DNA of 64,000 nucleotides from Gnetum montanum (GCA_015680685.1 MNCI01022333.1:188468-252467), one strand, 5' to 3'; counted from the first letter of the stretch, positions 23,648 to 36,673 are shown. The notes: generated from the sequence alone by a model not told the origin. Translations and numbers: made by a program.

Positions 23648-23699
23648 GTAAATGTTGTACTCGTTTTGGTGTTGTAGTATGCCGCTAATTTAAAATTTT

Positions 23700-24690
23700 T
23701 CTTTGTTTTTATAGTTTTAAGCATTATGAGATTAGATTCTCGATTAAGCCATTTAAGTTAAAATATTCTTTTTACGGAAATTTTCGGACTTTTTTCGAGG
23801 GTTTGACAAGCATTTGCTAATATTTGATTTGTTTTAATGAAGGTGTTAGTGCTTATTTCAATTGTTTGATCTTGTATTTTTAATTTTAAAAAATTAATAA
23901 TGATTCAGTAGTCTTTCAATTTATTGCTAATATATGCTAGGAAGGATGACCTGACAGGGTAAGAGCTTTGAACAAGGATGTTGACGTGGCAGTCATTGGT
24001 AGGACATAAAAATGCTAACGAACTGCTGCAGAAAGCATGTCAAGCAATAACTGATATGCTGAATTGTAAATGAACAATAACCAGGATTGATATTTATTCA
24101 CATATTTCCAAGATGAGTTCATGATTAGCTTAACCACTTATGTGTTTTTTACTAAGTTATTCCCAACTCACACTGATTCTGACATTTTCATTTATAAAAT
24201 TTAGTGTTAGGCACTAGGTTTGGCACATGAGCTTGTAGATTAACTGTTGAAAATTTAAGTTATCTTTTTATAGAGACTTTGGGGTTGTATTTAAGAATTA
24301 AAACAAAAAAATGCAGGTATATCACATACAAAATTTAGCTGTGCCATGAGAAAATGTTAGGCTTCAGTAGCCAATACTTTTCTATACAAAAGCATGCCTT
24401 CATCACTAGACAAAATGGCCCAGGTTTGCCACGTCTAGCATCCAAATGTGTATAAGCAAAAAACACTTCTCCTAACAAGGCCAACTGATTTGAGCTGACG
24501 TTTGACAATGTTGCCAATGGTATCCATATCGACAACCTGGTCCTTATTGATAATATGTCCAACATCCAGTCTCACTGGTAAATGCAACTGTTCAAACTCC
24601 ACAATATTATTCATCGGAATACCATTGATTGATGCCACGAAGGACTAAGTCAGACTCATATGTGCATCCACAAGTAGATAATTTTTAAAA
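23700..24690. other. Non-coding region; unidentified minus-strand open stretch
   Basis: AT-rich sequence downstream of the carrier exons. On the minus strand, 24,335-24,640 has two overlapping open stretches (one with LPVRLDVGHIINKDQVVDMD) that look protein-like in composition, but I cannot assign them to a family. Nothing else is recognisable. Confidence 0.3.
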
Positions 24691-24925
24691 TCACAATTCA
24701 AATCCTTTACCACCAGTGCCACCACCTGCTATGCAAGGTGAGTTGCCATCATAATTACAATAGAGGAAAGCTACAAGGGTAGTGAACAATCAAATAGATA
24801 ATCCTACCAGCAACACTAAGGGCCAAATGAAGAAATGTCCTTTCTTTAGGACAAGTCCTGAAAAGGCTAGTAGAATTAGAGCTTCATCAAGACCAAATTC
24901 CTCTACCACAAATTCTGTTGACAAC
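24690..24925 (+). pseudogene. Ty3/gypsy gag-protease linker fragment (family 1)
   Basis: The run ctttaccaccagtgccacc ... ctgctatgcaagg and the later KKCPFFRTSPEKASRI frame match the Pro-rich linker before the protease of elements A (18,300-18,500) and B (44,360-44,580). It is a short isolated scrap. Confidence 0.6.
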
Positions 24926-25009
24926 TTTACTATGTTGACAACTTTGACATATTTGATGTTGTTACAGTCTCTTCAATTTACTATGTTGAAAATTTTGATA
25001 AATTTTTGC

Positions 25010-27330
25010 TAGTGTTGTTATGTTTAAGACAAATAAATTATCAGCATCTATAAGCATTTTGGTTATGATCTATACATTGACACAGTAGAAATCATAATTG
25101 TTATATGTATCTTCATATGTTGATGCAAGAATCTTTACTATTCTTACATTTAAACTTTAGATACTAACAATTTTGCAAGATAGCTATTTTAGAAATGAAC
25201 TTTGGTTGTATTTATATGTAACAGAAACAAGTTACAATTTTTGTGTTTTAATAAGATTCAATAACTCTTAGAGTTCATATTATTAAACTTACCTCCTCTT
25301 GGTAAAATAGAATTGTTAAATGCATGAAATGGTAATTTGTAAATGATAGATTCTGAAGTTGGCTTAGTCATGGTTATGTTGGCTTAGTCATGGTTATGTG
25401 GAAGTGAATGTGATTCAATAATGCATATATTAGGTTTAAAATACTTTTGTTATTAAGTTGCATATTAAGAAATTTCTATTTTTGAAAAGTATGCAACGGT
25501 GTTATCGCTTCATTTCTTGTTAGTTGTATTAGTTTCTCAAAACTCCCTCTCTAATGCAAGTCCAAATGACAATAACCATTATCATTTCCTTTCATGCCTC
25601 ATTCTCAAGTAGGCTTACCCATGCTTGATAGGCCACGGCTGCATGTAATGTCTAGACTATTAAGCAACATGGAACCAATATAACTGAAAAATTTAAAAAT
25701 TTAAAGAATTTGACTATTTTATCAATGGCTTAAGTAACCCTACTTGTTTTTACAGGGATTCTCCACTTGTTCACCATGTTATTGCTGAAGAACCAATTTA
25801 TCTTAGATTTTCACACCTAATGTTTTTAGGTAGTATGTTAAGAGGGAACTAATTTGTTGAACATTCAGTCATCATTGAAAGTTGCTCGTCTATTGATTTT
25901 TTGAAACTTATGAATTTTGGTAGAATTATTGAATTATATCATATCAACTCTTGTTTAAACTTTTCTGGTTATCATAGATACAGAGTAACATTAATTAGCT
26001 TGTCACATTGTACCTCAATGAAGTTAGCAACTAACATTATTACATGATTGTATTGATTACCAAACTACAATACAACTATTTCAATATATAAACGAGATTA
26101 GAACTTCATATTTCTCAATACTGCAATCAGTTTTGTATTTCACTATTTGTATGGTCAACATTTATATGTATATTCAGATACAGAACACACCCTTGTTCTT
26201 ACGTTAAGCTCAATAAAAACCAGTCGAATATTTTGTGCATGTAGTGATAGTGCTTCGTATACGTGTCTCGGAATTTTACCAAAATTCTAAACTTTGACTA
26301 GTCTATCGTCACTTGCAGAAGCATTGATTATCCTACAAATAGCAATTAAAAAAAGACACCTAAATCATTAAGGAGAGAAAATATGTTATACTAAATTCAA
26401 ATATAAGCAAATTTACGAGGGTGCCACTGAACTGAGTTCATGTCCATGAGATGAGCTTCGTACTTGTTGGAAAAAAAATTGTACGAAGGACAATAAATCT
26501 GCAGTTACATCCAGATAAATTCTTCAAATTACCTAAAACACATTAGCAATTATTAATATTTCAGTGTCTTTGTTTACTAAGTAAACCCTGAAATCGCACG
26601 GTCATAGTTTATGGCTTTTCTGGAACAACATCGCAAACGAGTTTCGATTGTGCTTTATATTTACAACAAATACTTTGATGCATTATAGAATGAGATTTTG
26701 TATTATGCCTGGATATTATATTTACCGTAGAGGTGGAATTTTTGTTAGTTTTTCTTATTTTGGGCTCCATTCAAGAACTGAATGTAGCTATTGTAATCAC
26801 CTTCCAGAACTTGTCCCATCTGTTTGGGCCTTCCCATCCAAATCTCATGTTAATATAAAGACCAAATCCTATGCTATGTACCAGCTGTCTGCTTCCATGG
26901 AGCACTCTGCCTATAACCATAAGGTTGTAGTTTCATACATATGGCATACATGGAGAAATAGGAACAATGTACGTTCAGGCTAGCTTAGGTAAACAACTAA
27001 CTGTCAAAATTTCTATCAAAATCTTTGGCCGTAATAAAAGTTTCCATTTCCAATTTCCAAAATCTTTGCATGTTGTGTTCAGTTGTGAGAAATCCATTTT
27101 GTTTTTTATGTTCTAATGTCATTGCCAAATTTTCATTGTTTTGGTGTTTCAGATAGAATGATTGATATTGCATATTTTCTATCTGATTTTTGTTAGCCTG
27201 GGTTTTTATCTTTCTTTAAAAATGAAAATAGCATGTATTGTAGTATTTGGTAAAATTTTAAAATAAATACTTCTAGATGGAGCTGAATCACTTATATTTT
27301 TGATATAGGTGAATGTAAAATAATTCAAAT
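25010..27330. other. Non-coding AT-rich region
   Basis: I see no recognisable gene. A 21-bp direct repeat (ttggcttagtcatggttatg twice) lies at about 25,357-25,400. An open frame at 26,648-26,983 resembles no family I know and has no conserved motif. Confidence 0.45.
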
Positions 27331-27340
27331 TGCATCTTAG

Positions 27341-28410
27341 ACACGTACAAAGCAAAGCTCAACTTGTTCTAGTATTACTTCAGAATTTAGCAACGGGGAT
27401 GCTTTTATTAGGGATGTAAATCTTCTGAGCCAGAATTCAAATAGCACTGCTCTTGTATTCACATATAGTGAACTAAGTCAGTGTACAAAAAATTTCCGAC
27501 ATGATCAAGTTATTGGAGAAGGAGGTTTTGGGATTGTCTACAAGGGTCATTTAGATGAGCATGTTAGAGAAAATTTAAAATCTATGCCAGTGGCTGTCAA
27601 AGTTCTCAATCCTAAGGGCCTTCAAGGACATAAAGAAAGGCTAGTAATTGTCATTGATAACATTTTGGGGGTTGGAATATTTAAATTTTCAGCATTCAAA
27701 GTATGTGATTTTGGAATTTGAAAATGAACTTAATTAAACTGCTGATTTGTGCCATCCAGGCTAAAGTTTTTTTTCTGGGACAACTAAGTCATCCACGCTT
27801 GGTGAAACTCATAGGCTATTGCAATGAAGGTGCACATACACTCCTTGTTTATAAGTATATGCCTTGTGGAAGTTTAGAAACTCAACTTTTCCATTTTAAA
27901 GAAAGATATGGCTTCAATAAACTATATGGCTTTTTTCAATTTTAAAGCCATTTTGTACATAAGCATGCACTTTATTGAATGATCCTAAGGATATTTGATG
28001 ATTTGCTACCGCGTTCCCATACCTTGGTCAGCTAGAATGAAGATTGTCCTTGGAGCAGCTAAAGGGCATGCTTTCCTACATGTGACTTCAAAACAACTAA
28101 CATTTTGTTGGACATGGTAAGTATCATATATAGAACACCTTTGCTAGTGGTTAAAACTGATCTTAATCATTTTCACTGCTATGCTAGAGTTAGAAGTTGA
28201 TTGCTATGTGGATTTTATTTTAATTTATTTGTTTTGAAAGATTGCTAGCTAAATTATTCTAATCTTGTATCTTGCAGGATTTCACTACAAAGTTGTCTAA
28301 TTTTGGGCTTGCAAAAGAGGGACCAAAAGGTGACCAAACTCATGTTTTCAAACGAGTAATGGGTGCTTATGGATATGCAGCTCCTGAGTATGTTATGACT
28401 ACTAAGCAAA
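27341..28410 (+). pseudogene. Receptor-like cytoplasmic kinase (RLCK-VII / PBL type) pseudogene
   Basis: Four exon remnants with intact-looking splice sites. Exon a (27,341-27,643) encodes FTYSELSQCTKNFRHDQVIG, EGGFGIVYKG and PVAVKVLNPKGLQGHKE, ending before GTAATT. Exon b (27,760-about 27,900) has [18 protein letters not shown]. Exon c (about 28,009-28,117) has IPWSARMKIVLGAAKG. Exon d (28,278-about 28,410) has [15 protein letters not shown] and GYAAPEYVM. This is the order of PBL kinases that act below plasma-membrane receptors. The catalytic loop (YRDFKASN in the family) is missing: exon c jumps to a frameshifted remnant of NILLD. DFG is NFG, and the Trp before the first intron is Arg. The C-lobe is absent. 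Confidence 0.85.
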
Positions 28411-28439
28411 TTTTCAACTGTCTGGAGCTTTCCCATGAA

Positions 28440-28830
28440 ATATTTGTATGTTTGTTTGGGGTTGTAATTTTTTTTGGCTGCTAAATGAATACATTATGTA
28501 AACCAAAATCTTGTAATAGAATTTATTCATGCTGTTGGCCGAACATTTATTTGAAAATATAACTTTAGACTCTTTATATTGTGAAGAGTTTTTTGGATCT
28601 TCCTAGCCTTGGGAAAACCCAGAGATCTGCCCCTGCTCAGCAGGCCCCTCTTTCCTCCGTCCCTCATTCTCACTGAAAATGCAGAAAACCTGTCCCAGCC
28701 AAAAACTCAAAAACAAAAAATAAAAAATAAAAAAAATTGTTCTGCTTTATGTAGATTTGGAAGTACAATAGACCAAACTTAGAGAAAACGGACAACTTGT
28801 TGAAATGCCCACTGCCCTTGAACATCTAAC
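28440..28830. other. Non-coding region before the LINE insertion
   Basis: Contains a short GC-richer part (28,610-28,700) and an A-rich run (28,710-28,735). No coding similarity was recognised. Confidence 0.4.
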
Positions 28831-28843
28831 AACCGACTAATCC

Positions 28844-29642
28844 GAGCCTTGCTGTAGACACGTGGCCTACCAATCACTCCCAACTGCCCTCTGTGTAACC
28901 AACACATAGAAACATTAAGGTAGTTCATACAGGAGTGCAACGTGACCAGGCATTTCTGGCGTACGACTGGCCTCTCAACCCCAGATTTCTCTGGAAACTC
29001 ACCGACGCTGGCTGCACTCTGGATTCTGTGGAAGGCCAGGAACGACTGTATCTTTAAAAATAGGGCCCTCCCTCCCATGGCCATGCTTGCTAGCCGAACC
29101 TCACGCTATGAATCCTTACGCCCACCTCAAGTCTCCTGTGACTGGCCTCCAACGGCTCACGGGTTCCATGTGCTGGTTTTCGAACATGGGGTAGCAGCAC
29201 CAGCGAAAGAGGCGGGAGTCTGATGAGGAGGTTCATATGGCAGCACCAACAATAAAAGATCATACCTGTGGCAACACGAGAGGACAACAATCCACTTCCC
29301 CTAACCGGTCGTCCATCCAGCCGCTGGTCTGGATTGCCAGCGTCCTTCAAAACCACATGACGGGCATCAGACAGATTGTTCAGGAAAATCAACGTCGCCT
29401 GAAGGCTAGACCAGGGCAGCCTTAGTTTCATTTGTAATTCTTGATGGGCAGTTGTCCGCCGGATAATGGCCCTTTCAGAGTAGGCCGACCACCGTGGGAT
29501 TGCCGCGGAAGGGCAGGCCTGGGGATTTATTTTTGGGGAGCTACCTTTGGGCGGCATGGGGCCAGCAGCTCTGGCTTGAGCTGTACAGATGTATAGCTGC
29601 ATTTTTTTTGGAATTAATACACTCGACCTTTTCCGAAAAAAA
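28844..29642 (+). mobile_element. 5'-truncated LINE insertion
   Basis: About 800 bp, GC-richer than its surroundings, flanked by a perfect 13-bp direct repeat aaccgactaatcc (28,831-28,843 and 29,643-29,655) and ending in an A-run. The 5' part encodes a zf-RVT-like zinc motif, CPLCNQHIETL then CNVTRHFW, and the downstream LAALWILWKARNDCIF segment typical of the C-terminus of plant L1-type reverse transcriptases. An in-frame TAG lies in the zinc motif. The rest is a non-coding 3' UTR. The intact duplication and composition suggest a younger insertion than its neighbours. Confidence 0.85.
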
Positions 29643-29655
29643 AACCGACTAATCC

Positions 29656-31650
29656 ACAGAAACAATTTTTTGTGGATCTGCTAAAAACTAAACAAAATAC
29701 CCAAACCAAACAAAACCTACCTCAAATCTTGCAGAACTTTGAATATCGCTCTCATGGCTGCGGCCTTTTCAAAATGGTGAAAAATTAGTAACCCTAATTA
29801 AACCAACCAAACTTAATAATACTATTTAAATTAACCAAACTTAAGAGAATGAAAATCATGCATGCTATTGTTTTAACATCATGGACATGGCATAAGAGGG
29901 TTGGATGTACACATAACCCATATGGATGGGCATATGCTTTTTCGCTAATATATATAGCACAATAGAGTTTATGATTGGATGGGTAAGGTTTACCCATATA
30001 AAGGGTAGCTTACGTATCCGACAATAAAGTTTATGATGGTTTCCAAAGCTTAGTTTCTGATAAAATTTGGATGAATAGTGTCTAAGAATAAATAGGCAGG
30101 GGCTTGCAACTTGAAATTTACAGCAGCAGACCATTGTTGTTAAACTTATTGGAAATTTTGGTTTAAGTTTTTAGAAAATAATCAATAACCCATTATTGTC
30201 CCACCTAACTTCTTTTTAGACATTTTGTATTGGGCTAGTTTTTTTTTCTAAATTATAAAAACACAGCTGTTTATGGATTTAAAGGGATTTGTGCTTCGTG
30301 GATATTTATTGCAAATAACAGAAGCATGAAATCATCCGTAAGAATCACCATTTGAGGAGTTTTGAGAATGGCCAGAATGTCCATTTCATAGTATTTTTGC
30401 TAGCTCATTAGGCACTATATTTGAAAGAAGAATAAATGATGAGATCAAAACAAACATCAGGTCTGTCAAGTAGGTTTGAGATAGAACCTAATTTTTATTA
30501 ATATTTTATTAGTCTTGGACATTCCATCGAATTTACAAAGACATCAAAAAAAATCTACTTACCCTCTAGATTTTAGGAAGCTTATAATTTAAGTTAAAAA
30601 AATTATGAGAAGCTTAATCTAAAACTATGTTATTAAGAATTCAGTTCTAGTTCGTCTCTTGCCTTGCTTGTTGTGTACTACAGAAAGGGTGGGTGTTTTC
30701 GTCGGTCCTTCCAAATCAAATATCACTTTAGCTAATTTTGCTTCATGTTACTTTCCAATAACTTGCTGCTCATATTTTGCATTTACTAAATCCCATAATA
30801 GTTTTAAGTGATAACTGCATCTTTAAGGTGATAACTGCATCTTTAAGGTTAGATACAGGTTCGTATTAAAGTTTAGTTCCTTCTAGCCTTGTTATGTGAT
30901 CTTCTTTGCATATGCCTGGAACATCTAAGACTCTATTCCTATGATTTATCACTTTGAGTTGTTATCTAATTTATGTATTGTACAAATTATCTCTTCTACT
31001 TTATCTAATTTCTAGATTGTACAAATTATCTCTTCTACTTTATCTAATGTCTCGATTGTACAAATTATCTCTTCTACTAACATTTAACATCCATTCAAGC
31101 ATTCCTATGTTTGCCACATTGATTTGTTATTGATCATGCCTCTTTTGTAATGAGATTTTGCATGGTTTTACAAGTTGCCAAATTGACACTAATCCTTCTT
31201 ACTAAGGCCTTTGTAAAGGTATTTATAATGGTATTGAGCATCTACTTTATAATGTTTTTGGAATAATAATTACACTAAAAGGGACCACCACTTGGAGTGA
31301 TGTTAAGGTAATTGTTTCTCAAGTCATAAGACTTGGGTTTGAGCCTGGATGCAACCACTCGAAAGAGTTAAGCTTTTACTCATCTATCATGTCTCCCAAA
31401 AGCTGATGTTGGCAATTCTAGTGGACATAGTAAAATGGAAGTAATAACTTAGTTTCATATTAATGCTTTTAACAACGACAAAAATGATGCAATGCTAAGT
31501 GCTTAATTGAATGCATCAATTTTAGAATACTTTTGTACAAAATTTTTTAAACCATAACTCAATGCTATTTGCTAAAATTAAACCTGTGACTTGGGTTTCA
31601 ATGCCTTGACTCTTATGACTAAGGTAACACGTCACTAATTATTTTTTAAA
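29656..31650. other. Non-coding AT-rich region
   Basis: No protein similarity was seen. It holds a 39-bp tandem array (30,977-31,078), a 20-bp duplication at about 30,808-30,850 (gtgataactgcatctttaag twice) and a possible tRNA-derived SINE scrap with a B-box-like gggtttgagcc near 31,334. Confidence 0.5.
30977..31078. repeat. 39-bp tandem repeat, nearly three copies
   Basis: The unit starting attgtacaaattatctcttc begins at 30,977, 31,016 and 31,055, with one or two changes between copies. Confidence 0.9.
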
Positions 31651-32060
31651 AAATAGGGCATTCACATTTTTAATTGAAATCTTTTTCTTAATGGTAGTTT
31701 TATTTTAAGTTTAATTAGCATTAAAGTATATTTGGAAGACTTGAATTTTTTAAGTGATTCATAGAACATTGGTAAAATAAAAGTTCTTACACACATGTTT
31801 CATGTTTTATCTCTTCGGTGGATTCGAATAAACAATAAACCATGAACCAATATTAAACACCCAACATTTGGTATTACTTACATAATCTTAATATTGCTTC
31901 AATTTCAACTGCTTTAATTTATAAGCAACTCCTTAAATTTTAAAAGCTCTAAATCACTGAGGTAACACTAATTTATAAAGTTTTCTTTTTAAGTTTTATG
32001 AAAGTTTCATATTGGCTAAATGTCTTGTTTATATATAGTCATATATCTTCCCTACCCATT
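31650..32060 (-). repeat. Dispersed repeat, copy 2 (inverted partner at 6,020-6,420)
   Basis: Reverse complement follows copy 1 from the LTR border at 32,060 to about 31,655, including gactatatata and aatatgaaactttcataaaa. It lies against the end of the divergent LTR at 32,061. Confidence 0.7.
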
Positions 32061-32871
32061 TGATGAGCAACATGTACCCCCTACATGAAACCATACAAAT
32101 CATTAGCATTCACGTATAATTTGGTCAAATTCTATGGATGGAACTAGTGTGGTATCTAGATTGTTAAGCATTGATTACGAGTCATTGTCTTCTCACTTGG
32201 ACTAGTGGTAGCTTTATAATGTATGGTTTAGTCCAAAGTGAGGCATATGATTATGATGTTCTTGAGGCCTTAAACTAACATTAACAATAACATAGAAATT
32301 AATTATTTAATCTAATTAATAACAAGAAGATAAATTTTAAGTTAGCCTAAGGATGATGAATGTTCATCTCCAACTTGCTATACATGTCCTGAACTCACCT
32401 ATCCATTACTGGGATTACCAAGTGTTATGCTACTGGGCGAACCAAGCAATAACACTGTTGGGATTGCCAAGTGAATACGTGTTTATGCTCAAATCTGGTC
32501 ACACTGATTTCATCGATTAATTAACATATACGAAAATGTAAATGTTAACTAAGTACATAGAAAATAAATTGTGTTGAAAGTAAATCTATTCTAAGTTAAA
32601 GTGTTGCGATGAATCAGAATCAATCTTGATCTTATTATCATTCATGGAATGTGTCTAGGCACAATGCCACTCAAATAAGATGTTGTACAATTGACTCAAA
32701 TCCATGTTGTAGGCACTCATTGATTGTTTGCTAGGATTATGGGAGAAAACTACAAGAGTCTCGCTACACTACTAACCAAATGATGCCAAATACACAACAG
32801 GTGCTTCCATATTTATAGGCGAAGACAGACACTGCATTGATGCATCTACCCATGTATCGAGTGATTCATCA
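32061..32871 (-). mobile_element. Divergent family-1 3' LTR, minus orientation
   Basis: 811 bp with TGATGAGCAA at the left and GATTCATCA at the right, followed by tacccccac, the complement of the PPT-like tract. It shares the attactgggattaccaag block and the R-region order with the other family-1 LTRs but is clearly more distant, with no GATATC palindromes. Internal 3' sequence continues to the right as far as 33,816. Confidence 0.7.
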
Positions 32872-33816
32872 TACCCCCACAACTAGCTAAAAACTCATCC
32901 TCGATTTAAATATAAATGGACAAAGTTTCATTACAAACATTGTGGGGTGACCAAGACTAAATTGTCTACATTTACAAAATTGGAGTGTCGTGTTGCAAAA
33001 TTTTATTTGAGTGGATGTAGTACAAAATGATGAAAAGACTGGACAAACATCAAAGTTTGCAAAATTGCAAAGGTCTTCAAAAATCCACTAAAGATGAATC
33101 TTCTTGTTGTCACTAGTGGTAATAGACTTCCCAACCTTGATTGTTATGTTGATGCTTCTCTTCTATGTAGAACATTTTTGAGGGATGGACTAAAATTTCT
33201 TCTCCTTGTCCCATGGATCTAACAAATATGTGATATTTGAGCTCTATGTAGAACATTTTTGAGGGATGAACTAAAATTTCTTTTCATCGTCTCATGGATC
33301 TAACAAATATGTGATGTTTGAGTTTTAATCTCTTTATGTGCTACTATTTGTCCATGGGAATAGCCTCCATTGTTCTCCTCTTAGCCTCATGTCCTTTGCT
33401 TTTACAAGACCTTTAACCTTAGGGATTCCATTTGGCATTATCTAAAATCACCAAAGAATCAATGTTAGTTTTGATAGTTTCCCATTAATGATTAACCCTT
33501 TCTGAATCCTTAGTTAGCTTAAAACTCCAAAACATTTTAGCATATAAGCCCAAGATGATTTCATAATAACATTTCCCAAGGCTCTAAGGTAACTAAAATC
33601 ATCAAGTTATTCAAGTTATTTTGATTATTTTTGCTATTAGTTACCATAATGTTCAAAATGGGGTGTTAGAAAAATTTCAAAAGTACGTTCTTAACCCTTC
33701 CATGATAAATGATCTTAACTTTGGAAGTGCACAAGTTTTTGAACAATTAAAACCAAAAGTTTGGTTCACAAAATGGCCAAGAAATTTTGAATTTAGAGAA
33801 AATTTCAATATAAAAG
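32872..33816 (-). other. Non-coding 3' internal sequence of the divergent element
   Basis: Starts with tacccccacaactagc, the PPT-like border, and contains no protein match. An 80-bp tandem duplication (ctatgtagaacatttttgag at 33,163 and 33,243) lies inside. It ends at the next LTR. Confidence 0.5.
33163..33322. repeat. 80-bp tandem duplication
   Basis: Two copies of a unit running from ctatgtagaacatttttgag to aacaaatatgtgat-tttgag, with about five differences. Confidence 0.85.
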
Positions 33817-34634
33817 TGATGAGCGGTGAGGTACCCCTATGCTCAACCATACAAATATGAGCATTACGTGCAATCTGGTTGAACTCTACGGACTAAGTGC
33901 TTATGCACCTTCACAAAACAAGGATGAGTTAGGCGATCGTTGTCTTCCAAAGCTTACTCATATGGCATGATTGTATGGTCAAAGTAAACTTGAGGTATAT
34001 GATTTGTATGCTTTTTATGTTTTATGTCCTGGTGCTAAAGAGGAAAGAAGTGAATTAATTGAATAACTAATTTAAATTAACTAATCAGCTAGGTCCTAAC
34101 TAGTCCTAACACCAGCATCTGCTCCCACTTTCTGTACACATCCTGAACTAGTGTAACACTCTTGGGATTACCAAACGCTAATTGTTACTGGGTTACCAAG
34201 TGTTCCACGCATGCTCGAAGTGGTCGTACTGAGTGTGCTTACTTGTGAAAATTAACGAATCAATAAAAGCAACATTAATTAACTAATAAAAGCATTAAAG
34301 AACTATAAATAGCATTAAGGATGAGAGATAAGCTATTTTGAATGTTGCAAGGTTTATCACAAAGTTCATCTTTATTTCTGAACACAAGGTGTGCTTAGGT
34401 TCACAATGCTCAAATAAAGATCCGTTCACTTTATGACTCCTACTGGGGGTACTTAGAAATAATTCTAACTTTGAGAGGGAGAAACTACAAGAGTTTGGGT
34501 AAAGGACTAAGAACTAACTGCCAAACGAAGTGCACCTGCCTCTTATTTATAGGCAACGAGACAAGTCCTAATATCGGATGTCCAATATCACTTGGTAGGA
34601 TATGATATCGCGGACCTGATATCATGACTCATCA
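33817..34634 (-). mobile_element. Family-1 3' LTR, minus orientation (element F)
   Basis: 818 bp; TGATGAGCGG at the left, GACTCATCA at the right, then tatcccca, the complement of the PPT-like tract. The U3 near 34,570-34,630 has GATATC motifs. The following 34,635-35,418 is the family's 3' non-coding region, with the GA microsatellite at 34,856-34,878. The rest of element F is cut off where the element D LTR begins at 35,419. Confidence 0.85.
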
Positions 34635-35418
34635 TATCCCCACAATTGAATGAAAACTCATCCTTGAGTTCCTTACAAAATATTGGAAAGGTATGGGATT
34701 ATTGACTGAATGACAATTAACAATGACATGGGATGATAGACTTAGAGTGCTCAGGGAACGGATCGACAAATATATTATAGCATTGGTGTTCATGCCCATT
34801 GTGGTGAACATTGTATATAGATGACATCCAGATCCTCATTTGATAGCTTGAAGAAAGAGAGAGAGAGAGAGAGAGAGAATGAGATGCATTGTTGCCGATG
34901 TCGAAATTGTGCACACCATTGTTCATCTGTAGCCACATGTTCAAACTTTTTCCTTGCATAAACGCTCTAGCTCTAGTCCATCTTGAGTGCTCCCTCTTAT
35001 CCTAGTCTATTGTTCGTGTAATTTCCATCTACACACACAACACACTCACAGATTATCACGGGTAGATAACACCTAATGCAGCTGATACCTTGCCTTGACA
35101 TAAAGCACATTGGCTAGGATGTGGGTATGGCAGATACTGGGTTAGAGGTTTATGACTAATAACTACCAAAGGTGTAGGGGTAAGATAATTATGGAATGTA
35201 AAAGTTTGTGACAGGGCCCCCACAACTAAGAGCAAACCTCCGGTAGCAATAGGGTGGAAAACTTTAAAGAATAGGAAGGATAAGAGAAATAACAATGGTG
35301 AAGCCAATAAAACAAAAGCAAAAATGGATGTCATTGACTGAGTGAATGAGAAATAGTTGATTGCAAGAAATGTTGAAGGGAAAGAGCTCAACAATTGCAC
35401 CAAAAAGGAATGCTAATG
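34635..35418 (-). other. Element F 3' non-coding region
   Basis: Equivalent to 13,568-14,320 of element A and 48,260-49,013 of element B. It is non-coding and includes the GA microsatellite next to the gatgacatccag flank that all three copies share. Confidence 0.7.
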
Positions 35419-36669
35419 TGAAACACCACAAAATATCGAGCTTAGTACTCCTCCAATAAGAATCGAGCTAAGTCATGATGTTCTCCAAGACGATTAAAGC
35501 TTGAGGGCCCACAGACAACCACGGTGACATCTGGTATTAAGCATAGCAACTTCGGAGCTCAAAATACTTAGTTTACACTAAGTATGCATTCTCAGCGTAT
35601 ACACCCAATATTCATAGTGTATACACCCAACATAGATGTCTAGCGTACACGCCTCACATGTACGCTTAGCAGGTATGACTGATGTATACGCCCTGCATGT
35701 AATCCCCGAAGACGGCATGGAAACAACACTGCAGAGCAAAATTTGGTACAAGGCATCAACTCACATGAACAGAGCAATCATCAAGTGTTGACATCAAGCA
35801 TTCTGAAGTCTATACACTGTGTATGTACATCCTGCACGTCCAGTGTATACGCCTAGCAGACACAGCGTATACGCCCAGCACATACATCGTGCATGCCTAG
35901 CGTATAGGTCATGCACGCCCAGCGTATACGTCCAGAGTCTATGCCCACCAGATACAGTGTATACGCCCAGTAGATACAGCATTTTGTACACTTGTCAAAT
36001 ATTATTATTTCGCACCCGGTCAATGCGCCACATGTCACCCAACCTGAGTCTAACGACTAAACCTGTATAAAAATCCCAATTTTCCATTAGATTAGGGTGG
36101 GCAATTTGGAGCAAACTAGAGATAGAGAGAAAAATAGAGATGCTAAGAACTAGAGCAGGGAATCCTATACGCTGGACCTCAACCCTATATGCTGAGCATC
36201 CGGCCTCTACGTTGTGCCTGCAGTTTGACCCAGCACACAGTCATCCCTACATCCACTTGGGCTATTCGTCTGCCTTGTGTCAAAGCCACAACTACGTTAG
36301 ACCGGTGCATTGTAACTCTCATTTTGCAATAATATTGCTACACTTTCTTTCTAAAATCTGTTACAGTTTTTCATTAATTGTTGCATGTTTACTATTTACG
36401 ATATTGCATGTTTACGCTCCGTTTACACCAGTTACGCTGTTTATTCTTCGTTTTACCTCAGTTACATCGTTTACGTATAACCCAACGTATAGCACATTGG
36501 TGTATGTTCGAGGAAATCCTTGCCTGATCCGTGTGCGGACCACCTAAGGTACTCTACCTTCGTTCATTCTAGCTTGCCCTCAAGTGAAGGTAGGGTCTTC
36601 TGTGCGTGTCCGGAGATCTCCAAGTTTCTGTTTCCTTCCAGCCGAAGACTGATGATTTCAGAATGTACA
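35419..36669 (+). repeat. Element D 5' LTR with GTATAC palindrome array
   Basis: Begins TGAAACACCAC, as do the solo LTRs at 56,213 and (inverted) 45,078-46,650, and ends TGTACA. A PBS-like ttggtgctagaaggaggg lies at 36,674-36,691. U3 (35,580-35,990) holds many copies of gcgtatacgcc-type motifs; a TATA-like ctgtataaaaatc follows at 36,063. It interrupts element F sequence; no 3' LTR or matching target duplication was found. Confidence 0.8.
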
Positions 36670-36673
36670 GAAA

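Noticed and set aside
24335-24640. Minus-strand stretch with LPVRLDVGHIINKDQ as a gene exon
   Set aside because: It looks protein-like, but I could not match it to a family or find splice sites; kept only as a note.
26648-26983. 111-codon open frame as a possible last exon of the pyruvate carrier
   Set aside because: Its translation lacks the MCVYS...FMRFAW...QPRN pattern expected of MPC1.
28942-29665. Plus- and minus-strand frames as host genes
   Set aside because: They lie within a LINE 3' end bounded by a target duplication; only the plus-strand start has a LINE RT C-terminal motif.
31288-31400. tRNA gene or SINE with a gggtttgagcc B-box-like word
   Set aside because: No convincing A box, cloverleaf or second copy in the window.
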